64,000 bases of DNA from Phycisphaerae bacterium (lineage in GTDB: Bacteria > Planctomycetota > Phycisphaerae > UBA1845 > Fen-1342): positions 434,001 through 498,000 of the forward strand of contig JAUIEC010000002.1 in NCBI GenBank assembly GCA_030428945.1, given 5' to 3'. The notes below the pieces were generated by a model. It made no database searches. It had not been told where the DNA came from and worked only from the letters and a program-made list of their open reading frames with translations. Below, one piece after another: positions 1 to 8,969 of the stretch. The position numbers and the translations under genes were made by a program. The first letter of the stretch is position 1, and each line of letters starts with the position of its first letter.

Positions 1-1362
1 GGCGTGCAGTTGTGCGTCGGCGTAGCCGTTCGGGCTGGCGGGCAGCATCGCCTCGACCTCGGCGATCCGGTCGCGGATGGCGCGTTCGCGTTCGGTGCCG
101 TCGGGCATCTCGGGCATCTGCAGGATGCGGCTGATGACCCGGCTGAGTCCCTTCATGCCGTCGGCCATCAGGTGTCGCTGGTACTCGGTGCGGGCCTGCA
201 CCTGCTGCTCGAACGAGAGCTGGAAGCGTTCGTACAGGGCGAGGCCGCCGAGTCCGACCAGCACGGTGACGATCGCCAGCAGGGACGCGAGGCGCGACGC
301 GTTCCGCCGGACGAATTTGCGGGCGGCATAGAACAGCGAGCGCGGCTGCACGCGGATCGGTTCGTGCCGCTGGTAGCGCCGCAGGTCCTCGCGCAGCGCC
401 GCGGTCGTCTGGTAGCGGTCGGCGGGATCCTTCGCGAGCGCGTGCCGCACGATCACGGCCAGTTCGGACGGCAGGCCCGAGAGGTCGGGCGGCTTGGTGC
501 AGACCGTCTTGATCGCGGCCGGCAGCAACTGGTGTTCGACCCGGTAGGGGACGGTTCCGCTGAGGACCTGGCAGGCCAGCACGCCGAGCGAGTAGATGTC
601 GGCCCGGGTGTCGATGTCGCCGCCGATCTCGGTCTGCTCGGGGCTCATGTACTGCAGCGTGCCGACCAGGTTGCGAAGCGGCACGTCGTGGGTCGGGCGC
701 TGCTCGCGGTCGATCAGCCGGGCGAGTCCGAAGTCGACGACCTTCAGTTGCCCGTCGGTGTTGACCAGGATGTTGTCGGGCTTCAGGTCGCGATGCACGA
801 CGCCCTTGCGATGCGCGTATTCGATCACGTCGCACAGGTCGATCAGCAACTGGACGCGGGCGTCGGTGTCGAGTTCGGCCGTGTCGGCGTAGCGGGTCAG
901 CGGCGTCCCGTCGACATACTCCATCGTCAGGTAGGGCTGCGGCAGGGTCGGGGCGTTCCAGACGCCGGCTTCGTAGACCTGCGCGATTCCGGGGTGCCGC
1001 AAACGCCCGAGCGTCTCGGCCTCGACCTCGAACCGCTGGCGCTGCGGGCCGCCGACCAGGCCGTGATGCATCAGCTTGATCGCGACCCGCCGCTGCGTGC
1101 CGGCCTGCTCGGCGAGGTAGACAACGCCCATCGCGCCGCTGCCGAGCAGGCGCTCGATCTTGTAGTCGCCGACGAACTCGGGTTGTCCCGGGTGGGTCTC
1201 GACGTAGTCCTCGTGCGCGTCGCGAACGGCCAGGAGCCGTTCGACGGTCTCGCGCAGGTGCTGGTCCAGGTCGGCCTGTTGAAGGTGCGCGGCCCGCTCC
1301 GCCGGCGGCAGGTCCTTGAGTTCCAGGTACAGCGACTTGGCCTGTCCGTAGACGCCGTTCAT
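1..1362 (-). CDS. Ser/Thr protein kinase, membrane-anchored (C-terminus beyond window)
   Basis: PknB-type eukaryotic-like Ser/Thr kinase; the ATG is at 1362 and the frame runs open to base 1, so only the first 454 residues are visible. After a helical leader of about 65 residues come the glycine loop LLGSGAMGVVY (about 72-82), the VAIK lysine (about 96), the HRDLKPDN catalytic loop (about 190-197), DFG (210-212) and SPEQ in place of APE. A hydrophobic segment near residues 357-377 fits one transmembrane helix, with an extracytoplasmic C-terminal part continuing outside the window. The ATG overlaps the TGA of the upstream ECF sigma gene (ATGA), so the pair is translationally coupled. ECF-plus-kinase pairs are typical of planctomycetes, where the kinase is thought to control its partner sigma factor. 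The missing part probably holds sensor or repeat domains. Confidence 0.93.
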   Translation of the reverse strand, partial: MNGVYGQAKSLYLELKDLPPAERAAHLQQADLDQHLRETVERLLAVRDAHEDYVETHPGQPEFVGDYKIERLLGSGAMGVVYLAEQAGTQRRVAIKLMHHGLVGGPQRQRFEVEAETLGRLRHPGIAQVYEAGVWNAPTLPQPYLTMEYVDGTPLTRYADTAELDTDARVQLLIDLCDVIEYAHRKGVVHRDLKPDNILVNTDGQLKVVDFGLARLIDREQRPTHDVPLRNLVGTLQYMSPEQTEIGGDIDTRADIYSLGVLACQVLSGTVPYRVEHQLLPAAIKTVCTKPPDLSGLPSELAVIVRHALAKDPADRYQTTAALREDLRRYQRHEPIRVQPRSLFYAARKFVRRNASRLASLLAIVTVLVGLGGLALYERFQLSFEQQVQARTEYQRHLMADGMKGLSRVISRILQMPEMPDGTERERAIRDRIAEVEAMLPASPNGYADAQLHA

Positions 1363-1892
1363 TCCGGCGGCTCCAGCCGGTCGAGCAGCATCGCCTTGGC
1401 GTGCGAGAGTTCGTTGCGGACCTGCCGTTCGGTCAGGTTGAGTTCGGTCGCGATCTCGCCGGTCGGCAGTCCGCCGAAGAAGTACAGGCTGGTGATGCGG
1501 AACTGCTGCGGGTCGACGGCCTCCATCTCGGCGAGCGCTTCGGAGAGGCTCAGCAGGTCGGCGACATGCACATCGGGGGTCGCTTCCGGGCCCACGCCGC
1601 TGAGCGAGACCCGCTGCCCGGGCGGGCACCGCTTTCCGGCCCGGCGCTTGCGGGCGAGGTCGACCAGCACGTGACTCATCGCCAGGGCGGCGGTGGCCAG
1701 GAAGTGCCGCCGGTCGACCCAGAACGTTTCGCTCTGGGCGACGCGCAGGTAGGCCTCGTGCACCAGCACGGTCGGGTGCAGGTGCCCGCCGGTTTCGCCG
1801 CGCAGGTGGCGGGCGGCCATCTGGCGCAGCCGGTCGTACTCGCGCTCAACGTGCTGGTCGGTCGTCAGCGAAATCGCAGGCTCTCCCGTCAC
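1359..1892 (-). CDS. ECF-type RNA polymerase sigma factor (planctomycete type)
   Basis: 177-residue sigma-70-like factor. Region 2 lies around the segment VHEAYLRVAQ with a following RRHFLATAALAMSHVLVD stretch. Region 4 has the helix-turn-helix LPTGEIATELNLTERQVRNE and the ending AKAMLLDRLEPPE. The frame is open further upstream (to 2189), but that part is arginine/proline-rich shadow sequence. I chose the GTG at 1892 because it precedes VTGEPAISLTTDQHVEREYD, the usual N-terminal region of this ECF class, and a -10-like TACACT lies just upstream. It is coupled to the kinase at 1-1362 by an ATGA overlap. The start codon is less certain than the identity. Confidence 0.88.
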   Translation of the reverse strand: MTGEPAISLTTDQHVEREYDRLRQMAARHLRGETGGHLHPTVLVHEAYLRVAQSETFWVDRRHFLATAALAMSHVLVDLARKRRAGKRCPPGQRVSLSGVGPEATPDVHVADLLSLSEALAEMEAVDPQQFRITSLYFFGGLPTGEIATELNLTERQVRNELSHAKAMLLDRLEPPE

Positions 1893-1904
1893 GGGTTTCC
1901 GGAC

Positions 1905-1910
1905 AGTGTA
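1905..1910 (-). promoter_or_regulatory. -10-like TACACT before the ECF sigma gene
   Basis: TACACT on the minus strand lies 12 bases before the chosen GTG, implying a very short leader. No convincing -35 element is visible. The same hexamer precedes three other genes in the window. Low confidence. Confidence 0.3.
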
Positions 1911-2121
1911 GCACGAAGATCCGCCCGCTCCGCCGTTCGTCCGGTTGACCGGTCCCATAAACCGCGCGCGGCGCCCGGCTTTCCTGCGTCCGAGTCGGCC
2001 GGTTCGCCCATAAACGGTCGTCTCGGGTTCGGGGCCGGCTCGGCCGGCGGATGGTCCCCGAATCGGGTGCGGAAAACGCTGGTCGGGGGGGCCTAGCATC
2101 CGCCGTCCTTGAGGAGGAGGA

Positions 2122-2940
2122 ATGCAGATGGGTTCGCTGAAACTGACCACGACTCTCGGCCTGGCCACGACCCTCGCGCTCGGTAGCACCGCGACGGCGC
2201 TGGCCCAGGATTCGTTTCCAATCGTTGTCCCGGCCTACAGCCACCCGAACGGGGGCGAGAGCGCCGACCGCAACGCGGTGGATGATCGCGACTACGGTCT
2301 GCGACTCGACACGGGCAGCGGCCCGCAGACGTTCCACTTCGTCGATGTCAGCATGACGTTCTTCAATCCGGGGCAGGCCTTCCCGGACACGATCATGGCC
2401 CGGCTGGAAGGAACCCTGGCGCACCTGCAGAGCAGCGACAACGGGACGACCGGCTACGCGGCCGGTTCGGGCCTGGATGCCGAGGATCAGCAGTACCGGC
2501 TGGAGGCGGATTTCCGCCTGATCGGGCAGAGCGGGGACTGGAACTCGGCCGACCTGCCGAACGAGAACATGCTCGATGAACTGCTGGCCAGCGGCAACGG
2601 CAAGCTGACGTTCTCGCTGTTCGACTTCGGGCTGAACCCACTGTTCCCGCCGCAGGAGCAGGTCTTCGACGGTCCGCTGGACTGGGACGAGTACCCGGGC
2701 AGCGACGACGCGCCCAACCCCGGCGCGTTCTTCATCACGCCGCGTCACCGGCTGAGCGAGTCGGCCTTCCCGGGCGAGGACTGGGATGTCCTGGCGGCCG
2801 CCGGCTGGGCGGAACCGTCCGAGGACAGCGGTCGACACTACACGAACGACTTCCTGTTCACGCTGGGCAGCCCGATCCCGGAACCGGCCACCGCGAGCCT
2901 GCTGGCGCTCGGCGGCCTGCTGTGGATCCGGCGGCGTTAG
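2122..2940 (+). CDS. Secreted PEP-CTERM domain protein
   Basis: 272 residues with a strong Shine-Dalgarno GAGGAGGAGG about 10 bases before the ATG. The N-terminus is a signal peptide (hydrophobic to about residue 29, ending TALAQ). The C-terminus is a PEP-CTERM sorting signal: IPEPATASLLALGG, a short hydrophobic stretch and RRR. The middle has no recognisable enzyme domain and is rich in Asp, Gly and Asn, as is usual for exported planctomycete proteins. PEP-CTERM proteins are processed by exosortases; none is in this window. It is divergent from the ECF sigma gene. Function unknown. Confidence 0.9.
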   Translation: MQMGSLKLTTTLGLATTLALGSTATALAQDSFPIVVPAYSHPNGGESADRNAVDDRDYGLRLDTGSGPQTFHFVDVSMTFFNPGQAFPDTIMARLEGTLAHLQSSDNGTTGYAAGSGLDAEDQQYRLEADFRLIGQSGDWNSADLPNENMLDELLASGNGKLTFSLFDFGLNPLFPPQEQVFDGPLDWDEYPGSDDAPNPGAFFITPRHRLSESAFPGEDWDVLAAAGWAEPSEDSGRHYTNDFLFTLGSPIPEPATASLLALGGLLWIRRR

Positions 2941-2961
2941 TCACCCGGCCGAGCGCGCGAG

Positions 2962-4317
2962 TCACCCTTTCACCGCCGCGGGCGGCCTGCGGGTCTTCCA
3001 GCGGCCGCGGGTGAAGTCGGGGACGTCGATGGCCTGGCTGCGGTTGGCGACCGAGCGTTCGGTCAGTTCGCACATGGCGCTGATCGCGGCCGCGTCGTAG
3101 ACGTCCATGTCGAGCGGCGTGCCGGTTCGCAGGCACTCGATCAGGCGGGCGCTTTCGAGGTAGTCCATGCCGCCGTGCCCGGCCGAGGCCTGCCGGGCGG
3201 CGTCCTGTTTCCACAGCGGGTGTTCGTAGGCACGGTAGTAGTCGTCCAGCTTTTCCCAGCCGTGGCCTTCGCTGCGCCCCTCGATGTGCACCCGCGGCGG
3301 GTAGCCCTCGATGATCCCGCGCGTGCCCTGCACGAGGTACAGGCGCGAGTACGGACGCGGCAGGTTCGTGTCGTGCCCGAGGTAGATCGTCCGGCCGCGC
3401 TTGGTGCGGATCAGGCTGACGTTGACGTCGCCGAGCTTGAACGTCTCGCTGCGGCGCGGGTCGTCGTCCGGCAGGTGGCGGCGGGCGTAGTCCTGCAGTC
3501 CGCGCGAGGGGCCGCTCATCGAGACGACGTAGTCGAACTGGTCGCCGCGGTTGATGTCCATGCACTGGGCGACCGGGCCGAGCCCGTGGGTCGGGTACAG
3601 GTTGCCGTTGCGGGTCTGCGAGTGGGCTCGTCGCCAGAGTCCCTCGCCGGTCTTCGACCACTTGATCGCGCGCAGGTCGTGCATGTAGCCGGCCTCGCCG
3701 TGCAGCACCTCCCCGAGCAGACCGGCCCGAACGAGTTGCAGGGCGAGCATCTCGACCCGGTCGTAGCAGCAGTTCTCGAGCATCATGCAATGGCGGCGAT
3801 GCTTCTCGGCCGTCTCGACCAGTTCCCAGCAGCCGTCGAGGGTGTAGCTGGCCGGAACCTCGACGGCGACGTGCTTGCCGTTGCGCATCGCGCAGGTCGC
3901 GATCGGGACGTGCCAGCGCCAGGGCGTCGCGTTGTAGACCAGGTCCAGGTCCTCGGTCTCGATCATCCGCTCGTAGTCGGTTTCGCCGCGGCTGTAACCG
4001 GTCGGCCTGGCGTGCCCGGCGTCGACGACCATCTGCTGCGCGCGGGCGGTGTGTTCCTCGCGGATGTCGCAGATCGCCGTCAGCCGGCATCCGGGAATCC
4101 GGGCGAGGTTGGCGACGTGCACGCGGCCCATCCCCCCGGCGCCGACCAGGCCGACTCGGACCTCGTCAATCGGCTTGTTGGTCAGCGGTCCGTCGTCGTC
4201 GGTCGCCTGGGCGAAGGCCCCCGTGGCCGGCAGGGCTCCCAGGGCGGCGAGCGCGCTGATCCGCAGGAAGTCGCGTCGATCGGTCGGGGGGAACGGCTGG
4301 CTGGTTGAATCGATCAT
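2962..4317 (-). CDS. Gfo/Idh/MocA-family oxidoreductase with Tat signal
   Basis: 451 residues from the ATG at 4317, which has a good GGAGG eight bases upstream; longer in-frame readings run into repeat DNA. The N-terminus carries a twin-arginine motif (DRRDFLRISALAALGALP), so the enzyme is probably exported folded with its nucleotide cofactor. A Rossmann motif (VGLVGAGGMGRVHVANL) begins near residue 52, and the C-terminal half has the family's alpha/beta domain (for example SWVEVPASYTLDG-like segment AVEVPASYTLDG). Planctomycetes carry very many Tat-exported members, usually linked to sugar or glycan modification; the substrate cannot be read here. It stands alone downstream of a repeat-filled gap. 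Confidence 0.9.
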   Translation of the reverse strand: MIDSTSQPFPPTDRRDFLRISALAALGALPATGAFAQATDDDGPLTNKPIDEVRVGLVGAGGMGRVHVANLARIPGCRLTAICDIREEHTARAQQMVVDAGHARPTGYSRGETDYERMIETEDLDLVYNATPWRWHVPIATCAMRNGKHVAVEVPASYTLDGCWELVETAEKHRRHCMMLENCCYDRVEMLALQLVRAGLLGEVLHGEAGYMHDLRAIKWSKTGEGLWRRAHSQTRNGNLYPTHGLGPVAQCMDINRGDQFDYVVSMSGPSRGLQDYARRHLPDDDPRRSETFKLGDVNVSLIRTKRGRTIYLGHDTNLPRPYSRLYLVQGTRGIIEGYPPRVHIEGRSEGHGWEKLDDYYRAYEHPLWKQDAARQASAGHGGMDYLESARLIECLRTGTPLDMDVYDAAAISAMCELTERSVANRSQAIDVPDFTRGRWKTRRPPAAVKG

Positions 4318-4479
4318 ACCTGGATCCTCCGAGATGGTGACAGGATACACCGGCAGGAGGGAGCGAGGGAGCCAGGGAGCCAGGGACCAAGGGAGCGAGG
4401 GAGCGAGGGAGCGAGGGAGCGAGGGAGCAAGGGAGCCAGGGAGCCAGGGAGCGAGGGAGCCAGGGAGCGAGGGTATCCC

Positions 4480-4560
4480 GTAGGGTGCGTCATCGACGCG
4501 GCCGACCGCGCTCTCATCCGACCCGGACGCTCCAGGCGTCGATGCCGCACCGCGTGGCAA
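4480..4560 (+). repeat. M1 palindromic module, copy 1
   Basis: Left arm GGTGCGTCATCGACGC (4484-4499) and right arm GCGTCGATGCCGCACC (4536-4551) are complementary with one mismatch over 16 bases. The 36-base centre is variable. TAG flanks the left end and CGTGGCA the right. Confidence 0.85.
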
Positions 4561-4620
4561 CTCCGCCCGTCGCCGCGACGACGCGGCGCGCAGCCAACAC
4601 CGTTCAGCGCCGTGGCACCA

Positions 4621-4648
4621 GAAGACACTGCGAAGATCGCAGTGGCAC
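4621..4648 (+). repeat. M2 hairpin module, copy 1
   Basis: GAAGA, then CACTGCGA (4626-4633), AGA loop and TCGCAGTG (4637-4644), then GCAC: a perfect 8-base stem. This is the short-loop version of the module. Confidence 0.85.
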
Positions 4649-4678
4649 ACCGCCCGCGTCTCCCCTCGCTCCCCTCGC

Positions 4679-6379
4679 CTATCGTTCCGCCAGTGCGCGG
4701 AGGGCGTCGGGGCCGGGCAGGCCGAGGAAGCGGCGGAACATCTTCGGCTCGATCCGCGTCACGTCGACGAGCATCAGGCCGTCGAGGACGTCGCCGAAGT
4801 CCGGGTCGATGTTGAACGCCAGCAGCGATCCGTTCAGGCGCAGGTACTGCCGCAGCAGGATCGGCACGCCGCGGCGGTCGGACTCCAGTTCCCGCACCAG
4901 TTCCTCGACGTCCTCGATCCGCCGGACGCCGGCCGAGAGCAGATCGGCCGTGTCACGCGGGACCGGTCGCCACTTCGGCGGGTTCCGCGGTGTGACCAGG
5001 CGCGTCAGTTCGGTATCGAGTTCGTTGATTCGCAGGAACTCCATCAGCAGTTGCCGGCTCAGCGAGGCGTACTCGTTGCTGATGCTGACCGCCCCGAACA
5101 GTTTCTGGTGGCGGGGGTGCCGCACCACGTAGCGCCCGATCCCGCACCACAGCGTGTACAGCGCCGAGAAGTCCTTCTGATGGGCCGGGATGATGAACGA
5201 GCGACCCATCTCGAGCGCCGGTCCCAGGGCCTTGAACAGGTCCGGATCAAGCTGGAACAGCGACTGCGTGTAGAGTCCGTCGAGGCCCTGCGTCGCCAGG
5301 ATCTGATCCGTGCGCCCCAGCCGGTAGGCGCCGATCATCTGCCGCGCAGCGCCGTCCCAACTGAACAGGTGCTCGTAGTGCGGGTCGTAACGGTCCAGGT
5401 CGATTTCGCGGCCGGTGCCTTCGCCGACCAGTCGGAAGGTCTGCTCGCGCAGACGCCCGATCTCGCGGAGCAGGTGCGGGATCTCGTCGGCCGCGGCGTA
5501 GTACACGCGGATGCTGCCGCTCTCCATCAGGCAGCGGTCGTCCGGCAGGGCGGCCAGTTCGCGTTCGAGCACCTCGACCGGTTCGGGCGCGACGATGGTC
5601 GCCTGTCTCCGGGCAGGGGGCGCCGGGCGCGGCGCGACGACCGCGGCCTCGCCCGCGTTGCGACCGGCCAACAGCATCGTCCGCAGTTGCAGGTGCGAGG
5701 TCAGTTGATCCCGGTCCAGGTGCCGCATCCGCCGGGCCGCGATGCGCCGCCCGATCCGCACGGCCACGGTCCGCGTCGCGGCGCCGTCCACCCCCGCGTT
5801 CGTTTCGGGCTCGGTCTCGTACAGCAGTACCGGGACCAGGTCGGCCCGCGTGTGCAGGGCGAGTCGGGCGGCCAGGCTGCTCCACAGCGGGCCGCGGTGC
5901 GAGACGCGCCCGGCCGGGAAGGTCACCAGGCAGTGCCCGCCGCGCAGCCATGCGAGGACATCGCGGAGCACGCCCGGCGTCGGGTCGCGCTCGACCAGGA
6001 ACGCGATGCGTCGCAGCGGTTCGAGCGGGGCGGCGTCCGCGTCGAGCAGCAGACGCATGTCGTCGCGGACGGGTTCGATCAGGCTCGCGAGGATCAGTGG
6101 TTCGGCGCCGCCGAGCGGCGAGTTGCAGACGAAGACGGCCGGTCCCTGGACGGGGATCTGAAGCAGGTCGCCGGGGGCCAGCAGGGATTGCAGTCCGAGC
6201 GTTCGCAGGGCGCGTGCGGCCCAGTCCGGGCCCGAGGTCAGGGTGGGGTCCTGGGTCCGCAGGCAGTCGAGGTCGTGTCCGCGAAGGGGCAGGTCCCGCG
6301 GTGCCGAGGGCAGTGCGTTGGCGTCGGGAAGCAGTTGGGATTGAACCAAGCGCGAATCCCCGCAAGGTGGAAGGCTCAT
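4679..6379 (-). CDS. PlsC-like plus GNAT N-acyltransferase (OlsB/hemolysin family, COG3176-like)
   Basis: 566 residues from the ATG at 6379; a TTG 63 bases upstream would overlap the previous stop, so the start is uncertain. The N-terminal half resembles a lysophospholipid (PlsC) acyltransferase. The C-terminal half matches the ornithine-lipid/acyl-homoserine-lactone type GNAT fold: EQTFRLVGEGTGREIDLDRYD, then MIGAYRLG, then LEMGRSFI. The usual PlsC catalytic NHPSGxxD motif reads NSPLGGAEP here, lacking both the His and the Asp, so the first domain may be inactive or structural. The family makes N-acylated amino-acid lipids or related envelope lipids at the inner membrane. It follows the DUF4032 gene closely and is probably co-transcribed with it. 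Confidence 0.8.
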   Translation of the reverse strand: MSLPPCGDSRLVQSQLLPDANALPSAPRDLPLRGHDLDCLRTQDPTLTSGPDWAARALRTLGLQSLLAPGDLLQIPVQGPAVFVCNSPLGGAEPLILASLIEPVRDDMRLLLDADAAPLEPLRRIAFLVERDPTPGVLRDVLAWLRGGHCLVTFPAGRVSHRGPLWSSLAARLALHTRADLVPVLLYETEPETNAGVDGAATRTVAVRIGRRIAARRMRHLDRDQLTSHLQLRTMLLAGRNAGEAAVVAPRPAPPARRQATIVAPEPVEVLERELAALPDDRCLMESGSIRVYYAAADEIPHLLREIGRLREQTFRLVGEGTGREIDLDRYDPHYEHLFSWDGAARQMIGAYRLGRTDQILATQGLDGLYTQSLFQLDPDLFKALGPALEMGRSFIIPAHQKDFSALYTLWCGIGRYVVRHPRHQKLFGAVSISNEYASLSRQLLMEFLRINELDTELTRLVTPRNPPKWRPVPRDTADLLSAGVRRIEDVEELVRELESDRRGVPILLRQYLRLNGSLLAFNIDPDFGDVLDGLMLVDVTRIEPKMFRRFLGLPGPDALRALAER

Positions 6380-6438
6380 CGGTGAACGAGCCGGGTCACC
6401 TGTGCCAAGTATACCGCCGGGGGGCGCGGCGGGTGCGG

Positions 6439-7641
6439 TCAACTGCCGAATCGGGTCAGGAAGTCATCGATGGCGGCGTCGCGGCCGACGTCGCGGCGTT
6501 CGCGTTCGGACAGGTACCACTTGTGTTCCAGCAACTGGCAGTAGGTTTCGGCCGGGGTGGCGCCTTCGCGGCGGGCACCGGCGAGGCGTGCGATGGTCGG
6601 CTTGAAGACCTCGTTGACCCACTGGTAGGCGGCCCCGCTGAGGGAGATCGAGCGGTTCTCGCGGGCGGCGAGGACGGCCTTGTATTCGTGGATCTCGTTG
6701 AGCATCTGGCGGGCCTGCATTTCCTCGGGATCGAGCCCGGTCAGGGTGTGCAGCAGGTCACGGTGGAAGTTGCGATCGGTCACCTGGGCCCGCAGGCGCA
6801 ACTGGTTGCCGTTGTCGGTGGCGTGCAGTTCGATCTGTTCGACCGCGAAGCCAAGCTGGTTGAGGGCCCGGACGCGCTGGTCGATGCGATAGCGTTCGTC
6901 GACCGCGATGACTTCCTCGCAGGTGATCTCGTTCCAGAGGCTCTCGTACTGGGTGCGGATCTGGCCGCCGATGTCCTCCTCGGCGAAGTGGGCCGGCAGG
7001 ACGCCGAGGGCCTGCAGGTCGAGCAGGCCGCCGCAGACGTTCTCGTGCATGATCGCCAGGTCGGCCCGGCGCAGTTCGTCGGGCATCTGGGCGTGCACTT
7101 CCGACGTCTCCGCGTCGACCAGGTAGGCGGTCAGCCGGCCGGCGTCGCGGCGGTAAAGCGTGTTGGACAGCGAGCAGTCACCCCAGAAGACGCCCTTCAG
7201 GTGCAGTTGCACCAGCAGGCAGGCCAGCGCGTCGAGCAGGTAGACGCGGTAGCGTTCGAGGCTGCTGCGCTGAAAGAGCGATTCGTACGGCAGTGAGTTC
7301 TCGAGGTAGCGGGTCAGCAGCACGCTGACCTGCCGGCCGCCGCGATCGACGCGGGCGTAGCCGACCGCTTCGACCACCGGCAGGCGCATCGTCTCCATTT
7401 CCCGCAGCAGCCGGAATTCCGTTTCGGCCACGCCGGGGGGCAGTTCCTTCAGGGCGTACACGCGATCGTCGTAGTTGACGAACGTGACGGGGTGCCGGCT
7501 GACGCCCTGCGGGACGCTCTCGTGTCGCCTCGTGGTCGTCGGCCAGTCGGCGAAGTCGGTGCCCCAGGGGAGATCGACGAAATCGGGATGCCCGTGCCGC
7601 ACCGTGGCATACAACAACCGGGAGCCTGTCGAGTGATTCAT
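6439..7641 (-). CDS. DUF4032 (lipopolysaccharide-kinase-like) protein
   Basis: 400 residues. The protein resembles the DUF4032/LPS-kinase-like family: a nucleotide-binding segment with YDDRVYALKELPPGVAETEF, and a kinase-like catalytic stretch VFWGDCSLSNTLYR followed by LVDAETSE (Asp and Asn spaced as in protein-kinase-fold enzymes). A C-terminal helical region of about 120 residues completes the family length. The biological substrate is unknown. The gene lies just upstream of the acyltransferase gene and downstream of the LacI-type gene, all on the minus strand, so the three may form one transcription unit. Confidence 0.78.
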   Translation of the reverse strand: MNHSTGSRLLYATVRHGHPDFVDLPWGTDFADWPTTTRRHESVPQGVSRHPVTFVNYDDRVYALKELPPGVAETEFRLLREMETMRLPVVEAVGYARVDRGGRQVSVLLTRYLENSLPYESLFQRSSLERYRVYLLDALACLLVQLHLKGVFWGDCSLSNTLYRRDAGRLTAYLVDAETSEVHAQMPDELRRADLAIMHENVCGGLLDLQALGVLPAHFAEEDIGGQIRTQYESLWNEITCEEVIAVDERYRIDQRVRALNQLGFAVEQIELHATDNGNQLRLRAQVTDRNFHRDLLHTLTGLDPEEMQARQMLNEIHEYKAVLAARENRSISLSGAAYQWVNEVFKPTIARLAGARREGATPAETYCQLLEHKWYLSERERRDVGRDAAIDDFLTRFGS

Positions 7642-7680
7642 CTGGCGTGCTTTCGTGCGGGTACGGCGGTGCTGACAGCG

Positions 7681-8691
7681 TCAGGTCCGGGCCGGGCCCG
7701 GCGGGGCGGTCGACGCGTTGATTTCGAAGAAGGTCGGGATGGTCCGGCGGACTTCCCTCTGTCCGTCCTTGGCCAGGCTGCGCACGAGGCTGGTCGCGGC
7801 TTCGTAGCCGAGGGCCCGCGAGTCGCGGCAGACGGCGGTGAGCGTGGGGAAGACCGAGTTGCGCAGGTCGGTGTCGTCAAAGCCGATCACCGAGACGTCC
7901 TCGGGAATCCGCACGCCGATGTCGCGGGCCCGGTTCATCGCGCCGACGGCCAGCAGGGGGTCGGCCAGGAACAGGGCGGTCGGCCGCGGCGTGGCCCGCA
8001 TCGCGAGTTCGATCAGGGTGGCGCCGCCGGAGACGGTTTTCTGCTGACGGTGGACCAGTTCCTCACGGAAGGGCAGGTCGTGATCGGCGAGGCACCGCTT
8101 GTAGGCCTCGAACCGGTCCCGCTGGTCGCGATCGAGAATGGTGTGCATTCCGAAAGCGATTTCGCGATGTCCAAGCTGGATCAGGTACCGGAGGGCCTTG
8201 TAGCTGTCGGGCCCGGAGTTGCCGTCGACGAAGTTGACGCCCGGGGTGTCGAATCGTTCGCTGACGACGACATGCGGAAAGCCCTCCTCGGCGACCATGC
8301 GGCAGGCGCCGCGCGAGGGCGTCAGGACGGTCCGCAGCAGGACGCCGCCTATCCCCTTTCGGGAAAAGAAGTTGCTGTACGTCTCGGTGGCTTTCTTTTC
8401 GCGGGCGAGGTTCATCACGACGATGTCGTACTCGCCGAGGTCCGAGAGCGCGGCGCAGGCCCCGTCGAGCACGGCCGCGTCAAAAGGGTGGCTGAGGGTG
8501 ACCCCTTGGGTGAATGCCAGGGCGATGTTGGTGACCGTGCTGCGCTGGCTGGACCGGTAGCCGAGCGAGGTGGCCGCCTCCACGACGCGTTCGCGGGTCT
8601 TCTCCGCGACGGACTGATCGCCGTTGAGGGCTCGCGAGACGGTCGCGATCGAGACGCCGGCCTGTTCCGCGACGTCGCGAATGGTCGCCAT
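7681..8691 (-). CDS. LacI-family transcriptional regulator
   Basis: 336 residues. The N-terminal LacI helix-turn-helix is textbook: MATIRDVAEQAGVSIATVSR followed by ALNGDQSVAEKTRERVVEAA and LGY. The rest is a periplasmic-binding-protein-like sensor domain, with VSVIGFDDTDLRNSVFPTLT near the C-terminus. These regulators bind a sugar or nucleoside effector. It is divergent from glutamine synthetase, with a 278-base AT-richer gap that would be its most likely operator site, but I could not identify a convincing palindromic operator. It lies 39 bases upstream of the DUF4032 gene. Confidence 0.93.
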   Translation of the reverse strand: MATIRDVAEQAGVSIATVSRALNGDQSVAEKTRERVVEAATSLGYRSSQRSTVTNIALAFTQGVTLSHPFDAAVLDGACAALSDLGEYDIVVMNLAREKKATETYSNFFSRKGIGGVLLRTVLTPSRGACRMVAEEGFPHVVVSERFDTPGVNFVDGNSGPDSYKALRYLIQLGHREIAFGMHTILDRDQRDRFEAYKRCLADHDLPFREELVHRQQKTVSGGATLIELAMRATPRPTALFLADPLLAVGAMNRARDIGVRIPEDVSVIGFDDTDLRNSVFPTLTAVCRDSRALGYEAATSLVRSLAKDGQREVRRTIPTFFEINASTAPPGPART

Positions 8692-8845
8692 AACGATTTC
8701 TCCCGATTGATGTTAGCGGGACCCATTATCGCTCCGGCTGCGCGTGACGCAACCGAATCTCGGCGGCCCCGGGGGCCGTTTTCCGTTCCCCGGCCGCTTC
8801 AATCCACAAATCTGCACGGATTAAGAGAAAAATCACGACCCACTA

Positions 8846-8873
8846 TTGCTTTGCGTAATCGAGTTAGTATAAA
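8846..8873 (+). promoter_or_regulatory. Sigma-70-like promoter for glutamine synthetase
   Basis: TTGCTT (8846-8851), a 16-base spacer and TATAAA (8868-8873), in the only clearly AT-rich stretch of this region. The start codon is about 96 bases downstream. Inferred from consensus only. Confidence 0.5.
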
Positions 8874-8969
8874 AATACTCATCTTTAAACTTTGCGACTG
8901 GGTCGTGGGGTTTTCTGGTGCGACTGAAAAGGCTTTCATGGGTCGGGCTACGGACCCGAGGGGTTTGAC

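Larger units (their letters stand above)
4318..4678. repeat. Composite intergenic repeat block A
   Basis: No gene. Plus-strand order: octamer array of GGGAGCGA, GGGAGCCA and GGGAGCAA (about 4358-4473), module M1 (4480-4560), a GC-rich spacer, module M2 (4621-4648), then two GCTCCCCTC units close to the stop of the acyltransferase gene. Read as the acyltransferase 3' leader (minus strand), sense GGGAGCGA units follow the stop and a long complementary array comes about 200 bases later. Open frames here encode only SLAPSLPRSLAP-like low-complexity peptides. Confidence 0.85.

Noticed and set aside
4..1674. Long plus-strand open frame of 556 codons opposite the kinase and sigma genes
   Set aside because: Its protein has no domain and an Arg/Val/Gly-rich shadow composition, while the opposite strand carries full kinase and sigma motifs.
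4314..4628. Open frames encoding SLAPSLPRSLAP-type peptides
   Set aside because: Translated octamer repeats; the same artefact occurs at 37265, 45398, 45520 and 51445. Not genes.
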